From Bartonella sp. AU55XJBT (GTDB lineage Bacteria > Pseudomonadota > Alphaproteobacteria > Rhizobiales > Rhizobiaceae): a stretch of DNA of 64,000 bases. Made by a program: the position numbers and the translations under genes. Positions 50,109 through 58,790 of this stretch are shown piece by piece; within the stretch, counting starts at the first letter, position 1; every line of letters starts with the position of its first letter. Under the pieces are notes generated by a model, which ran no database searches, was not told where the DNA came from, and saw only the letters and a program-made list of their open reading frames with translations. Location of the stretch: NCBI RefSeq assembly GCF_028618525.1, contig NZ_JAQITC010000010.1:35027-99026 (forward strand), written 5' to 3'.

Positions 50109-51305
50109 TCAGCTTATTTCTGAAGTCATAAAATGACGCGCTTTTTGAATATAAATGATAAAACCAATCATGCAACACACGGCTAACAAAGTTGCCATAG
50201 CCCGTGGGCTATGACCAGAGATTTTTCCGATAACCGCAGCACTGAGTGCAGCGCTCCCCAATTGCAAAGATCCCATAACACCAGAAGCCGCTCCCGCCGC
50301 TCGCGGATGCGACGAAATCGCTAACGCTGTTCCTAACGGCAATAAAAAACCATTGCCAAAAGTAAGAACAGCAATAGCCATAAAACTTGTCACAAGAGGC
50401 CATGGGCTTAGATACATTTGCACGGCAAAGAGCACACCTCCTATAACAAAAATAATATACCCTCGACCTACTGTTTTTTCCATAGACTCGCGTTCAAAAA
50501 ACCATCGCGCCGAAAGATTTCCCAAAATATAAGGCAATGAGACACCAATATAGCTGTAACTAATATGGATCGGCGATAAACCCAAAGTTGTGAGCAAAAA
50601 AGGCGATTCCACAATATAAGCAAAATAAGCAGCGTAAGAAAAACACGGAATAAGTGCATAAAAAATAAATTGTTTATTTTTAAGAACGCCCCAATATCCC
50701 TTCATAAATCCTATAGGAGAAAAAGGCTGTCGCTTCTCAAGAGGGAGTGTTTCTGTGAGTACAAAATAACACAGTAAAATGGTCAAAAATATAAAAATGC
50801 TTAAAAAGATAAAAGTTGCCTGCCAATGAAAAACTTGTATCAAAAGTCCACCAATGAAAGGTGCAAGTGCTGGCGACATTCCAATAAAAGGGAAAACAAT
50901 CAAATAGAGTTTTCCTGCTGCTTTTTTATCCAACAAATCATTGATAATCGCGCGACTTAAGACAAGTCCCGCACAAGCACCAAGACCTTGCAAAAAACGT
51001 AACACAAGAAAAGCATGAATATGAACCGTATAAATCACACCAAGTGTCGTGAATAACCACAAGAATAAACCCAATAAAAGTGTTTTTTTACGCCCAAAAT
51101 TATCACTGAGCGGTCCATAAATAAGCTGTCCAATTGCCAATGCAAACAAAAAAACGGCTACTGCACTCTGAATTTGAGATTGTGTCACTTGATAATAGTG
51201 ACGCATATCTCCCAGCGCTGGTAAAAAAATATCCGTAGAGATCAATCCCCCTGTCGACAAACATACAATAAGTATAATAAATGGTAAAGTATATTTACGA
51301 TTCAT
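50109..51305 (-). CDS. Bcr/CflA-type multidrug MFS transporter
   Basis: Inner-membrane drug:H+ antiporter, 398 residues, about 12 membrane segments. Typical DHA1 features: STDIFLPALGDMRHYYQV in TM1, GQLIYGPLSDNFGRKKTLLL (motif A) between TM2 and TM3, RFLQGLGACAGLVLSRAI (motif B region) and GMSPALAPFIGGLLIQ (motif C). The upstream GTG at 51317 would add four residues; ATG 51305 (MNRKYTLPF) is preferred. Substrate unknown. Long non-coding regions lie on both sides. Confidence 0.88.
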   Translation of the reverse strand: MNRKYTLPFIILIVCLSTGGLISTDIFLPALGDMRHYYQVTQSQIQSAVAVFLFALAIGQLIYGPLSDNFGRKKTLLLGLFLWLFTTLGVIYTVHIHAFLVLRFLQGLGACAGLVLSRAIINDLLDKKAAGKLYLIVFPFIGMSPALAPFIGGLLIQVFHWQATFIFLSIFIFLTILLCYFVLTETLPLEKRQPFSPIGFMKGYWGVLKNKQFIFYALIPCFSYAAYFAYIVESPFLLTTLGLSPIHISYSYIGVSLPYILGNLSARWFFERESMEKTVGRGYIIFVIGGVLFAVQMYLSPWPLVTSFMAIAVLTFGNGFLLPLGTALAISSHPRAAGAASGVMGSLQLGSAALSAAVIGKISGHSPRAMATLLAVCCMIGFIIYIQKARHFMTSEIS

Positions 51306-52312
51306 AAATAAAATCACACTTTTAAAGTTAGAGATTAAAGAGTATTTTGTTAAAAATAAGAATATAATGATATTTTTTCTTATACATATAAATAATAATA
51401 ATTAAAAGTGTTATTATTCTACTTTATAAGATTAAATTTCTATTATTTTTTTAATAAATAAAAATCTATTTTACATGATTCAGATGTAAAAATTTAACCC
51501 CTGAATAAGCTTTCCTTTACAAACACTTTTCTGTAATCTTTCACTACTTTTTTCATTAATATCATAAGCAAAAGCACAATCTCTCACCCCAGCAATAATC
51601 CTACTTTCTATATACTATCCATCAAAATCGATTGATAAAACACAAAGCAGAAAAACAATTTCTGATGTCTCTACCCCCAAATCACTATGATATAAATAGA
51701 GCAATAGCTTAAAGAGCCTATCAACACAAATCATTATTGTAAAGAAGTTTGGTCTATCAGCTCATAGAGTATAATGCTACTTCTGCAAAACACCCCAAAA
51801 CCAATATATTGTACTTATTTCATAAAAATTTTTACTTAAGACAAACATAATAAAAATTAGCATCTAATTTAGTGAAAAATATTATAGAATAAAAAGTCAA
51901 CACGCTTTTTTATTTAACTTAATCCGTGAACTCTTATAATATTCTGGATTGATATTTATTTTTGCCCTAACACCAAACTCTCTCAATTTTATAAAATATT
52001 CCTCACATAAGAACATTAATATTCTTAACAGATATTTCTTTCACTTTATAGGTTAGAAACCAATAAACGATAGCATTCAATTTCTTAAAATTATTCTCTC
52101 CCGTAAAAGATGCAATGATAATATACACCATAGAGAGAAACACGCCGTTCTTCAGGCATAAATTAGATCTTTAAAATTGTATATTCAACATTTTTCGTCT
52201 CATAACAAACATTAAAGCGTCTTTCCTATTCATTTTTAGCGTCTATCCATCTATTTTGGAACATAATTGGCAATAAGGCATTGTATCTCCAGCATATTCA
52301 AGGAGATAAAAC
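51306..52312. other. long AT-rich intergenic region
   Basis: About 1 kb with no gene, RNA or repeat recognised; it holds the divergent promoters of the drug pump and the following membrane protein. Confidence 0.45.
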
Positions 52313-53401
52313 ATGGAAACCCGCATTCCTGAAAACACACCTTTCGATACGAATTTTCTAGGGCAGACATCCCTAGAGACAGAATATCCTTTTTTTCAAA
52401 CACCCATTTCATGGTCCGCCATTTTTGCCGGGCTGGTAACAGCTCTCGCGACCTCAATTTGCCTCTCTTTTCTAATAGGAGCATTAGGATTGAGCCAAAT
52501 GGATTTTACCTCGTCCTCCCCTTTTGGAGGCTCTTTCCTCTCCTTTGGCATAGGCTCTCTTATCGTTATGCTGATAAGCCTTGCTTTGGGAAGCTTGGTG
52601 GCTGGGCGTTTTGCTGAAACCGCTGGCGCTCTTCATGGCTTTCTTACTTGGGCTCTCATAACACTGCTGATGACCCTCCAAGCCATCCACGTGGTTTCAA
52701 GCACAGCAAAAATAGGGGCAAAAGCTGCCCTAGAAAACAGCTCCATGATCGAAAAGACCATAGACAGTTTCAAAACCAATATTTCCCCCCTACTTACAAA
52801 ATTAAACAGTGAGGATTTTGCAAAGTTTTTAACAAAAAACAATGACAGTAGCATCAATTTTGACCAACTTGGCAATGAGTTGCGCACCCTTCTCCATAAA
52901 AGCGACATTCCTGCCCTCAATCCTGATCGTTTGAAACAATCCTATCAGGCAGCACTCAGTGATATTGGTTCTGCAATCACAGCTTTTAAAAAGGATCCTT
53001 CTCATTACCGCTCCACTTTAAAAGATTTAGAAGATCGCCTTTCTGATCGTGTAGAAGATCTCAGGACAAAATTTGATCGAAGCGATATCATCAAAGCCCT
53101 CACGAACAATGGCATGAGCCGTGCGGATGCACAAACAGCAGCCAACCGTGCCCTTCAACTCTATCAAAGCGCAGAAGAAAAAACTGAAAACGCGATAAAA
53201 GCGCTGGAAGAACGGGCTGAAACCCTCTCTGATAATCTCGAGGATACCATCAAAGTCGCAAAAAACAAAGCCACAAAAGTCACGAACACAGCCTCCAAGA
53301 TGGGATGGTGGGGCTTTTTAGGCAGTCTGATAGGCGCCATCATTTCCAGTGTTTGTGGTTATTATGGTTACAGAAGCCGCAAGGATATTTTCAAGCTTTA
53401 A
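52313..53401 (+). CDS. conserved membrane protein with long cytoplasmic or periplasmic helical domain
   Basis: 362 residues, not assigned to a named family. Three N-terminal membrane segments (ISWSAIFAGLVTALATSICL, GSLIVMLISLALGSLVAG, LTWALITLLMTLQAIHVV), then about 200 residues of charged helices (LKDLEDRLSDRVEDLRTKFD, ALEERAETLSDNLEDTIKVA), then a last glycine-rich membrane segment (GWWGFLGSLIGAIISSVCGY). Excellent ribosome site AAGGAGATAAAAC. A strong terminator follows, so it is a single-gene unit separate from the cluster downstream. Similar proteins occur in alphaproteobacteria; role unknown. Confidence 0.7.
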   Translation: METRIPENTPFDTNFLGQTSLETEYPFFQTPISWSAIFAGLVTALATSICLSFLIGALGLSQMDFTSSSPFGGSFLSFGIGSLIVMLISLALGSLVAGRFAETAGALHGFLTWALITLLMTLQAIHVVSSTAKIGAKAALENSSMIEKTIDSFKTNISPLLTKLNSEDFAKFLTKNNDSSINFDQLGNELRTLLHKSDIPALNPDRLKQSYQAALSDIGSAITAFKKDPSHYRSTLKDLEDRLSDRVEDLRTKFDRSDIIKALTNNGMSRADAQTAANRALQLYQSAEEKTENAIKALEERAETLSDNLEDTIKVAKNKATKVTNTASKMGWWGFLGSLIGAIISSVCGYYGYRSRKDIFKL

Positions 53402-53425
53402 AACTTTTAGCTTTCACACAAACCG

Positions 53426-53460
53426 AAAAAAAAAGCTGTACAGACTGTGCAGCTTTTTTT
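53426..53460 (+). terminator. rho-independent terminator
   Basis: A run, then AAGCTGTACAG / CTGTGCAGCTT stem with one wobble pair and a long T run, 24 bases after the membrane protein stop. Isolates it from the biosynthetic cluster. Confidence 0.85.
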
Positions 53461-53579
53461 GCATTTTTTTGATGACACTTTATCTATCATATAGTTATAT
53501 CATTGCATCTCCTATAGGAAACTTTACTGTCTTGCTCCTCTCATAAAGCTCCTCACTAAAAAACAAAAGAATACCTTAT

Positions 53580-53770
53580 CATCGCAAAGAGATATTATGC
53601 TCGTTTTCAATACAGCCCTTATTGAAAGAGTTTCCTTTCTCCACTTTCAACAAAAAACTAGACAAAGCAAAATGAAACGATAAACCATACCAGATATGCG
53701 AAGGAAAAAATTTTAACTCTAATATCTTGGGAGAGGAGCATTTGACAAAAAAAAATAAATCCATGCTAGA
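53580..53770 (+). pseudogene. relic of the 3' end of a second JmjC/cupin oxygenase gene
   Basis: Aligned by eye with 55080-55260, the end of the intact-position oxygenase gene and the start of its MFS neighbour. The relic translates, with stops, as FQYSPY*KSFLSPLSTKN, then YAKEKILTLISWERSI*, in register with FEYSSPLEHFLSQLSSGKK and YGQEEILKTVKALACWGAL*; AAAAAATAAATCCATG matches AAGAAAAAATCCATAA just after the stop. The 5' part is gone. It shows that the oxygenase (with or without its transporter) was once duplicated upstream of the present precursor. Confidence 0.7.
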
Positions 53771-53837
53771 TGTTAGGATGTGGTGGTTTTTTATTTAAAC
53801 TATCGCGTATTTTTACTAATTATAAGGGGAGGAATAT

Positions 53838-53987
53838 ATGAATATTTCACTTAATAAAGTAGAAGATGTTATTGAGTTGGCTGCTGACGAAGTTGTGCCA
53901 ATTGTGAAGAATGTTAAATACGCTCAGCGCAGCGATGTTCAAGTATATCAAGATGAACTTGATATGAATGGTTCGCTAGAAGTTTAA
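53838..53987 (+). CDS. 49-residue putative modified-peptide precursor
   Basis: Starts MNISLNKVEDVIELAADEVV and ends with the acidic tail YQDELDMNGSLEV. A very strong ribosome site (AAGGGGAGGA) lies five bases before the ATG. The first half is an amphipathic, acidic helix as in many leader peptides; the second half holds Lys, Tyr, Gln, Asp and Asn, residues that oxygenases and methyltransferases modify. It is the first gene of the cluster, 66 bases before the oxygenase gene. TTGACA at 53742-53747 with CTAGAT 18 bases later may be its promoter. Not recognised as a known precursor family; the precursor role is inference from size, context and ribosome site. Confidence 0.55.
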   Translation: MNISLNKVEDVIELAADEVVPIVKNVKYAQRSDVQVYQDELDMNGSLEV

Positions 53988-54053
53988 TAATGTATTGTTG
54001 ATACAGATCTATTTATACATCTAACTTTAAAAATTAAGCATATTACTAAGAGC

Positions 54054-55244
54054 ATGTTTGAATTATTTTCAGAGAGCTTTTCCCGAAAAGTTTGGGCTAA
54101 GCAAGCAGCTGAATTGTCAATTTCGCACATCCCTTTCACTGAAAGGGATGTGTTGGATGCTCTAAAGCAATACGCACTACATCCTCATAAACTCTTAGCT
54201 CTTAATCCTAAATCCGAAGTAGTAACGATAATCAATGGGGTGCGGAGTCCACATCCTCTTCCAAATTTTCTTGTTTTAGATACGGACAGGACTATAGAAG
54301 AATATACTGACCGCGTTGACTAATATGCCGAAGGACAAGAATGGGCGATCATGTATTATGGGTTATATGCTGCAACCCCTGTATTGTGGGACGCAGCAAA
54401 GCAGTTTGCAAATCAATTAGCACATTCTTTAGGGTTTAGTCCTGGTGGACGCGTAGATATTGACTGCTTTATTGGCCGGTATTCTTCTACCCATGTTGGA
54501 ATCCATGTGGATCATGCTCATAATTTTGCTTTTACGCTACAGGATGGTAAAACGATGTTTGCATGGCCCAGCACACGAAAAGACCTTCAAGGGTTAAAAT
54601 ATCCTGAATATGAAGAGCATAAACCAACAGCAACTGCGCTGCAAAATCTGACAGATCGTGTTGCCTACTTCCCATATGATGCTTTCCATGTTGCCGAAAC
54701 GGGAGAAAAGGTTGCTGTAAATATCAATATCGCTTTTTGGGAAACAGCACACGATGCACAACACCATAGAGATTATGTCACGCATTTACTCCATCTTGAT
54801 GATCGAACGCGACATGATATCCGCACATCAGGAAGAGCAAATTTAAACCCTGATAATGCTTTTCAACACTCCACACTAAAATCTACCATCGCAAATGGTA
54901 CCTTAAAACGTCATATGCTGGTTTTTCAATTAATTAACGATACAAGTTCACGTTTATGCGTCGGTCGCCCCCTTATTGATATTTCTGAAATTGAAAATGA
55001 AATCTCTCTTCGCCCGTCTGCAACCCTCCAATGGGTGCCCTTAACTGAAACAAAAGAACTCCTCATCGCTGCCAATGGGCATTGTGCCAGTTTTGAATAT
55101 AGCTCTCCTCTAGAGCACTTTCTTTCCCAACTTTCATCAGGAAAAAAACTAGATTTAGCAAAATTAAATGATAAATCCTATAGATATGGGCAGGAGGAAA
55201 TTTTAAAAACCGTAAAAGCTTTAGCATGTTGGGGGGCATTGTGA
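54054..55244 (+). pseudogene. JmjC/cupin-type Fe(II)/2-oxoglutarate oxygenase, interrupted by one stop codon
   Basis: One reading frame of 397 codons broken only by TAA at 54321-54323 (between EEYTDRVD and YAEGQEWAIMYYGL). Core of the double-stranded beta helix: GGRVDIDCFIGRYSSTHVGI, then HVDHAHNFAFTLQDGKTMF with the HxD iron ligands, and YFPYDAFHVAETGEKVAVNI with the distal His, as in JmjC and ribosomal-oxygenase (ROXA/YcfD-like) proteins. C-terminal winged-helix-like part ends with ILKTVKALACWGAL. A CAA-to-TAA change would explain the stop. The second part (54351 on) has its own ATG but lacks the N-terminal domain, so activity is doubtful. Likely role: hydroxylating the peptide encoded upstream (inference). 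Confidence 0.75.
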
Positions 55245-56434
55245 TAAAGAAAAAATCCATAATTTTTGCCCAAATAGGACTTTTTCTTGTTTTGAGCTTG
55301 AGCAGCTTTGCCGATGAAACAGCTCAAGTCACTTTCGCTTTACACTTAGCAGAAAGTACAGCCTCCATTTCCATGCTGCTTTTTGCAGGGCTTATAGGAG
55401 GAATTTGTGCAGGTCCCATTGCCCCGCGTCTTTTGCACCGCTTCCAGCCAGCGCACACAGTGACTGTTGTTTTATTGTTTGAAGCACTCTTCATAGCCAC
55501 AGCCGCAATTGCCAACCAGTTTTGGTTCTATATTGCCCTTTCTTTTGCACTGGGTTGTGCAGGTTCAATCTTTTGGTCTGCTATCCTTGTTGCTGTACCT
55601 GAATTAGCAAACAATGATCAGCAACTAGACCGCATCAACCGCGTTATCCAAACGGTTCGTAATCTTGGCTATATTGCTGGACCACTGTTAGGAGGCATGT
55701 TGTATGGTCTATCAAACGGACAAAAAGGGCTCTTTGTACTATCCATCATGGTTCTCTGTACAGCCTTGATCACCATAGTCTGTTTTAAAAGTTTAAAAAT
55801 GCATGTGCCAACAACAAGCACAACACAGCAAAGCAAAAAGGGGCTAGACTTAACAGGGCTCTTGCGTAAAAAAAAGGTTGTCTATGCTCTTGCCCCTCTC
55901 ACCCTTACCATCATACTCACCTCTGCTCTCAATGTGTTGTCGATTGTCCGCATCCGCACCGAGCTATCCTTCAGTGCACAAACCTATGGCATGATCAGCA
56001 GCATGATAAGTCTCGGTCTTGTGGTTGGTCCACTCTGCTTTTCTAGCCTTTTCCACCGTTTTGGCAATGCCGCCGGTGCATCACTGGCTGCTGCAACCAT
56101 TGGCTTTGCCATTTTCTGCTTTTCTTTAACAAACTTCACATGGTTCATGATGTTCTCATTTTTTATTCTTGGGAGTGCCAACGGTGTGCAAAATGCCCTG
56201 ATGGCAAGTTTTATGATGAAAGCCATCCCAAAAGAACAACGAAACAGTCAAATGCCTGCCTATATCTTTATCATACAGACAGCCGTATGCATTGGTTTTA
56301 TCAGTGCAGGTTTTGTAAAAGTGCACCATACCCAATACACACTCCTTATCATTAGTATCGCCACCATGATTACAGGCATCTTAGGCTTTATCGTAAACAT
56401 CGCTCTGTACAAAAAGGAAGGTGATCATGCCTAA
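55241..56434 (+). CDS. MFS transporter of the biosynthetic cluster (first)
   Basis: About 397 residues with 12 predicted membrane segments (AQIGLFLVLSLSSFADETAQ is TM1; GLIGGICAGPIAPRLLHRFQ covers the motif A region). GTG at 55241 overlaps the oxygenase stop as GTGA and has a GGGGGG ribosome site; an upstream ATG at 55226 gives five more residues. Intact. Sequence resembles MFS exporters found in peptide and antibiotic loci, so export of the product or immunity is likely, but the substrate cannot be read from sequence. Confidence 0.75.
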   Translation: MIKKKSIIFAQIGLFLVLSLSSFADETAQVTFALHLAESTASISMLLFAGLIGGICAGPIAPRLLHRFQPAHTVTVVLLFEALFIATAAIANQFWFYIALSFALGCAGSIFWSAILVAVPELANNDQQLDRINRVIQTVRNLGYIAGPLLGGMLYGLSNGQKGLFVLSIMVLCTALITIVCFKSLKMHVPTTSTTQQSKKGLDLTGLLRKKKVVYALAPLTLTIILTSALNVLSIVRIRTELSFSAQTYGMISSMISLGLVVGPLCFSSLFHRFGNAAGASLAAATIGFAIFCFSLTNFTWFMMFSFFILGSANGVQNALMASFMMKAIPKEQRNSQMPAYIFIIQTAVCIGFISAGFVKVHHTQYTLLIISIATMITGILGFIVNIALYKKEGDHA

Positions 56435-56560
56435 CAGACTTTGCTATCTATTCCAGCAAGCAAACCATGCTAAAAAAGGACATGGCAATCACCACCCGAT
56501 CAAATCCCAGTCAAATTATTCTCTCTCCCCTGCAACCCCATAGCAACCGATAGGACTTTT

Positions 56561-57316
56561 ATGAACCACTCTTTGAGTGTGGAGCAACGAACAACCATTG
56601 CCAAAACTTGATATTTTAAAGCAAAAAAAACCGATAACATCATGCAACAAGATCCTATAGGCTTAAATTTTTACCATGGAACAGGCGGTTATGTATGGCA
56701 ATTAGCAGATACCATGCTACATGACTTAAATGAAAACATCCACACCCTTGCCTTACAAAAACCCACACCACCCATAACCATTAATTCTTTTGCCGTTTAC
56801 CCACGCAAATTAGCCCCCCTAGCACACATTCAATGGGCAAAGGACGTACAAATCATAAAAAATAAACCGGCACTCATTGGCAAACGCCAACTTCAACCTA
56901 TCACCGTTGTTTCCACCAAAAGCAGAGCTTTTGGTGGATTTGATGTAGAAACCTTTACAGCGCTTCATGAAGGTTGTTGCGTTCAATCCTTGAAAGAAAT
57001 CAAACTCAACGGTTGCCTTTTTAACGCAGAAAATCTTTTGATATCCTTGTTGCGACACGGTCTCATTCAAACAAATCAACAAGCCTTTTCAAAAGATCAT
57101 GCAACAGCGCTTTTACGAGAGCCAACATGTCGTATTATCAATTCTCCTCTTGGCACCCTTGCCATTAATCAACTCAACGGGCGCACAATCCGGCTGAATG
57201 AAAAAACCAAACCTCTCCTGCAAAAAGCCACAACAGAAATGCATCTTCAACACCCCATAGAACAAACAACAACCTTTCTTGTCAAAGCAGGAATGCTGCG
57301 CTTGGTAAAAGAATAA
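56561..57316 (+). pseudogene. unrecognised cluster protein with winged-helix-like halves, early in-frame stop
   Basis: The usable frame starts at ATG 56561 with ATAGGA six bases upstream, reads MNHSLSVEQRTTIAKT, meets TGA at 56609-56611 and continues in the same frame through MQQDPIGLNFYHGTGGYVWQ (56642) to the end. A shorter protein of 224 residues could start at 56642, but no ribosome site precedes it. The C-terminal half has two similar segments, LNAENLLISLLRHGLIQ-like (CLFNAENLLISLLRHGLIQ) and SPLGTLAINQLNGRTIRLNE...FLVKAGMLRLV, which resemble winged-helix ends in the oxygenase and methyltransferase of this cluster. No catalytic motif found. It may be a partner or substrate-binding protein (inference). 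Confidence 0.5.
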
Positions 57317-57326
57317 GGATCAAAAG

Positions 57327-58568
57327 ATGCCCCTGATAAGACCTGGTATGGGAACAGAAAACAGTATTGAACTTCTTTATACGCTCATTCAAATGGCAAG
57401 ACCGCACACAGTTCTTGAAATCGGCGCAGGCGATAGCACATGCTTGATTGCTAAAGCACTGCAAAAAGCAAAACAAGCATGGCAACGGGATAAAAAACTT
57501 TTAGAATCCTCCACTTTTGAAGAACGTACAGCTTTACTTGATCCTTCAGGGGTCCTTGAGAATTATCAACCACGATTGATCACCGTTGATGATTTTTCAG
57601 TAGACAGTCAATCCGCTGAAGAAGCATGGCAAAAACTGCTCCAAGACGAGCGTATTGAAAAAGACATGGTAACATTTATGAATGAGAACTTCTTCTCTCT
57701 TGATGAAAGCACTCTCAAATCTTGGGGACCCATAGATTTTGCTTGGCTTGATGCTGGAACGCCGGCAGATGATGTGCGATTTGTTATCACACTTTGGGAA
57801 CATATCAGTGCTGGTGGTTATCTCTGTTTGCATGAACCAACCATGACAACAACCGTTGCTCTCGATGGCACTCCACGGGTGAGACGCGTCAGAACCCCTT
57901 TGTGGGAAGAAATTCTCTACCGTCTTGATGGCTCCTATGAAGCTTTAACCCTTCCCGAAAATCACAAATATCGCCAAAGTGGTCTGGGGATTATTCGCAA
58001 ACGCACCCCTACTGAGCAAATTGTACGCTCACAATCGCTCCAAGCAGAACTCATCGAGATCAATGAACTGCCCCTTCGCAATGATCTTTTGCCCATGGGA
58101 CAAGAAACACTTCACAAACGCAACACGACCAATTCACTGATTTCTGCCATGACCTCACCAACACTGCGCACTGTTTACGCTGCCATTATCCTTGGTGCAA
58201 AAAATCTTTCTGAAATCCTAAAAACTGTCGATTGTGATGCGAAAACCATTCACAAATCCATCAATCGTCTTTTGAATCTTGGTCTTATTCAAAACACAAC
58301 AGCCGGATTTAAAGCGGAAGAGACACTGTGGAAAATGCTAGAAAATAAACATGAACGAGAAAGAGAAAATTTAAGCGACCGCCAATTAGAAACAGAAGAG
58401 ATGCTGATAAAAATTTCCCAAGCCTTTCAAAGGGAAAAAATCTATAACGAAACGGAAATCTCTAAGATATGCAGCCTCTTTACGGTCGATTTTGCCAGAT
58501 TAAGGCGCACTCTTGTTGAGAGGGGATTTTTACAACGCCATGGAGGAAAATATCAACGCATGCGCTAA
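57327..58568 (+). CDS. class I methyltransferase fused to a DUF2087 winged-helix domain
   Basis: 413 residues, intact, ribosome site AAGGAT before the ATG. N-terminal SAM-binding fold: ENSIELLYTLIQMARPHTVL, then EIGAGDSTCLIAKAL (motif I), LITVDDFSVDSQ, and FAWLDAGTPADDVRFVITLW with GGYLCLHEPTMT, as in Methyltransf_24-type enzymes. A middle winged helix (SPTLRTVYAAIILGAKNLSE) follows, and the C-terminus KIYNETEISKICSLFTVDFA then LRRTLVERGFLQRHGGKY fits DUF2087. It lies 10 bases after the previous gene. Probably modifies the cluster's product; the acceptor atom is unknown. Best-preserved enzyme of this cluster. Confidence 0.75.
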   Translation: MPLIRPGMGTENSIELLYTLIQMARPHTVLEIGAGDSTCLIAKALQKAKQAWQRDKKLLESSTFEERTALLDPSGVLENYQPRLITVDDFSVDSQSAEEAWQKLLQDERIEKDMVTFMNENFFSLDESTLKSWGPIDFAWLDAGTPADDVRFVITLWEHISAGGYLCLHEPTMTTTVALDGTPRVRRVRTPLWEEILYRLDGSYEALTLPENHKYRQSGLGIIRKRTPTEQIVRSQSLQAELIEINELPLRNDLLPMGQETLHKRNTTNSLISAMTSPTLRTVYAAIILGAKNLSEILKTVDCDAKTIHKSINRLLNLGLIQNTTAGFKAEETLWKMLENKHERERENLSDRQLETEEMLIKISQAFQREKIYNETEISKICSLFTVDFARLRRTLVERGFLQRHGGKYQRMR

Positions 58569-58790
58569 AAGAGAATTGAAAAATGTTAGCGAACTCTATC
58601 GTTTTTCTTCTCTATTTCAAGAGGATGAATAACCTTCCACTAAAAAAATATAATTTCATTAAAAGGTTACAAAATCATTCATCTCATTCATATGTTGACA
58701 ATCTATGGAGATGAGATTAGCGTATTCTCTTCGTAAGAGATGCAATGGGGAAAAACAAAAATGCGGGATGTCAATTGATTATCAAATAGA
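58569..58790. other. gap before the alpha-oxoamine synthase
   Basis: 222 bases. A 43-codon frame at 58583-58714 starting MLANSIVFLLYFKRM has only a weak ribosome site; no call is made. The region probably contains a promoter for the second half of the cluster. Confidence 0.35.

Noticed and set aside
54321..54323. Possible stop-codon recoding (selenocysteine or readthrough) in the oxygenase and alpha-oxoamine synthase
   Set aside because: Both TAA and TGA are affected, stops are used normally elsewhere, no recoding element was seen, and other frameshifts in the same loci fit plain decay.
58583..58714. 43-codon ORF between methyltransferase and alpha-oxoamine synthase as an additional precursor
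   Set aside because: Weak ribosome site and hydrophobic, unremarkable sequence; evidence insufficient.
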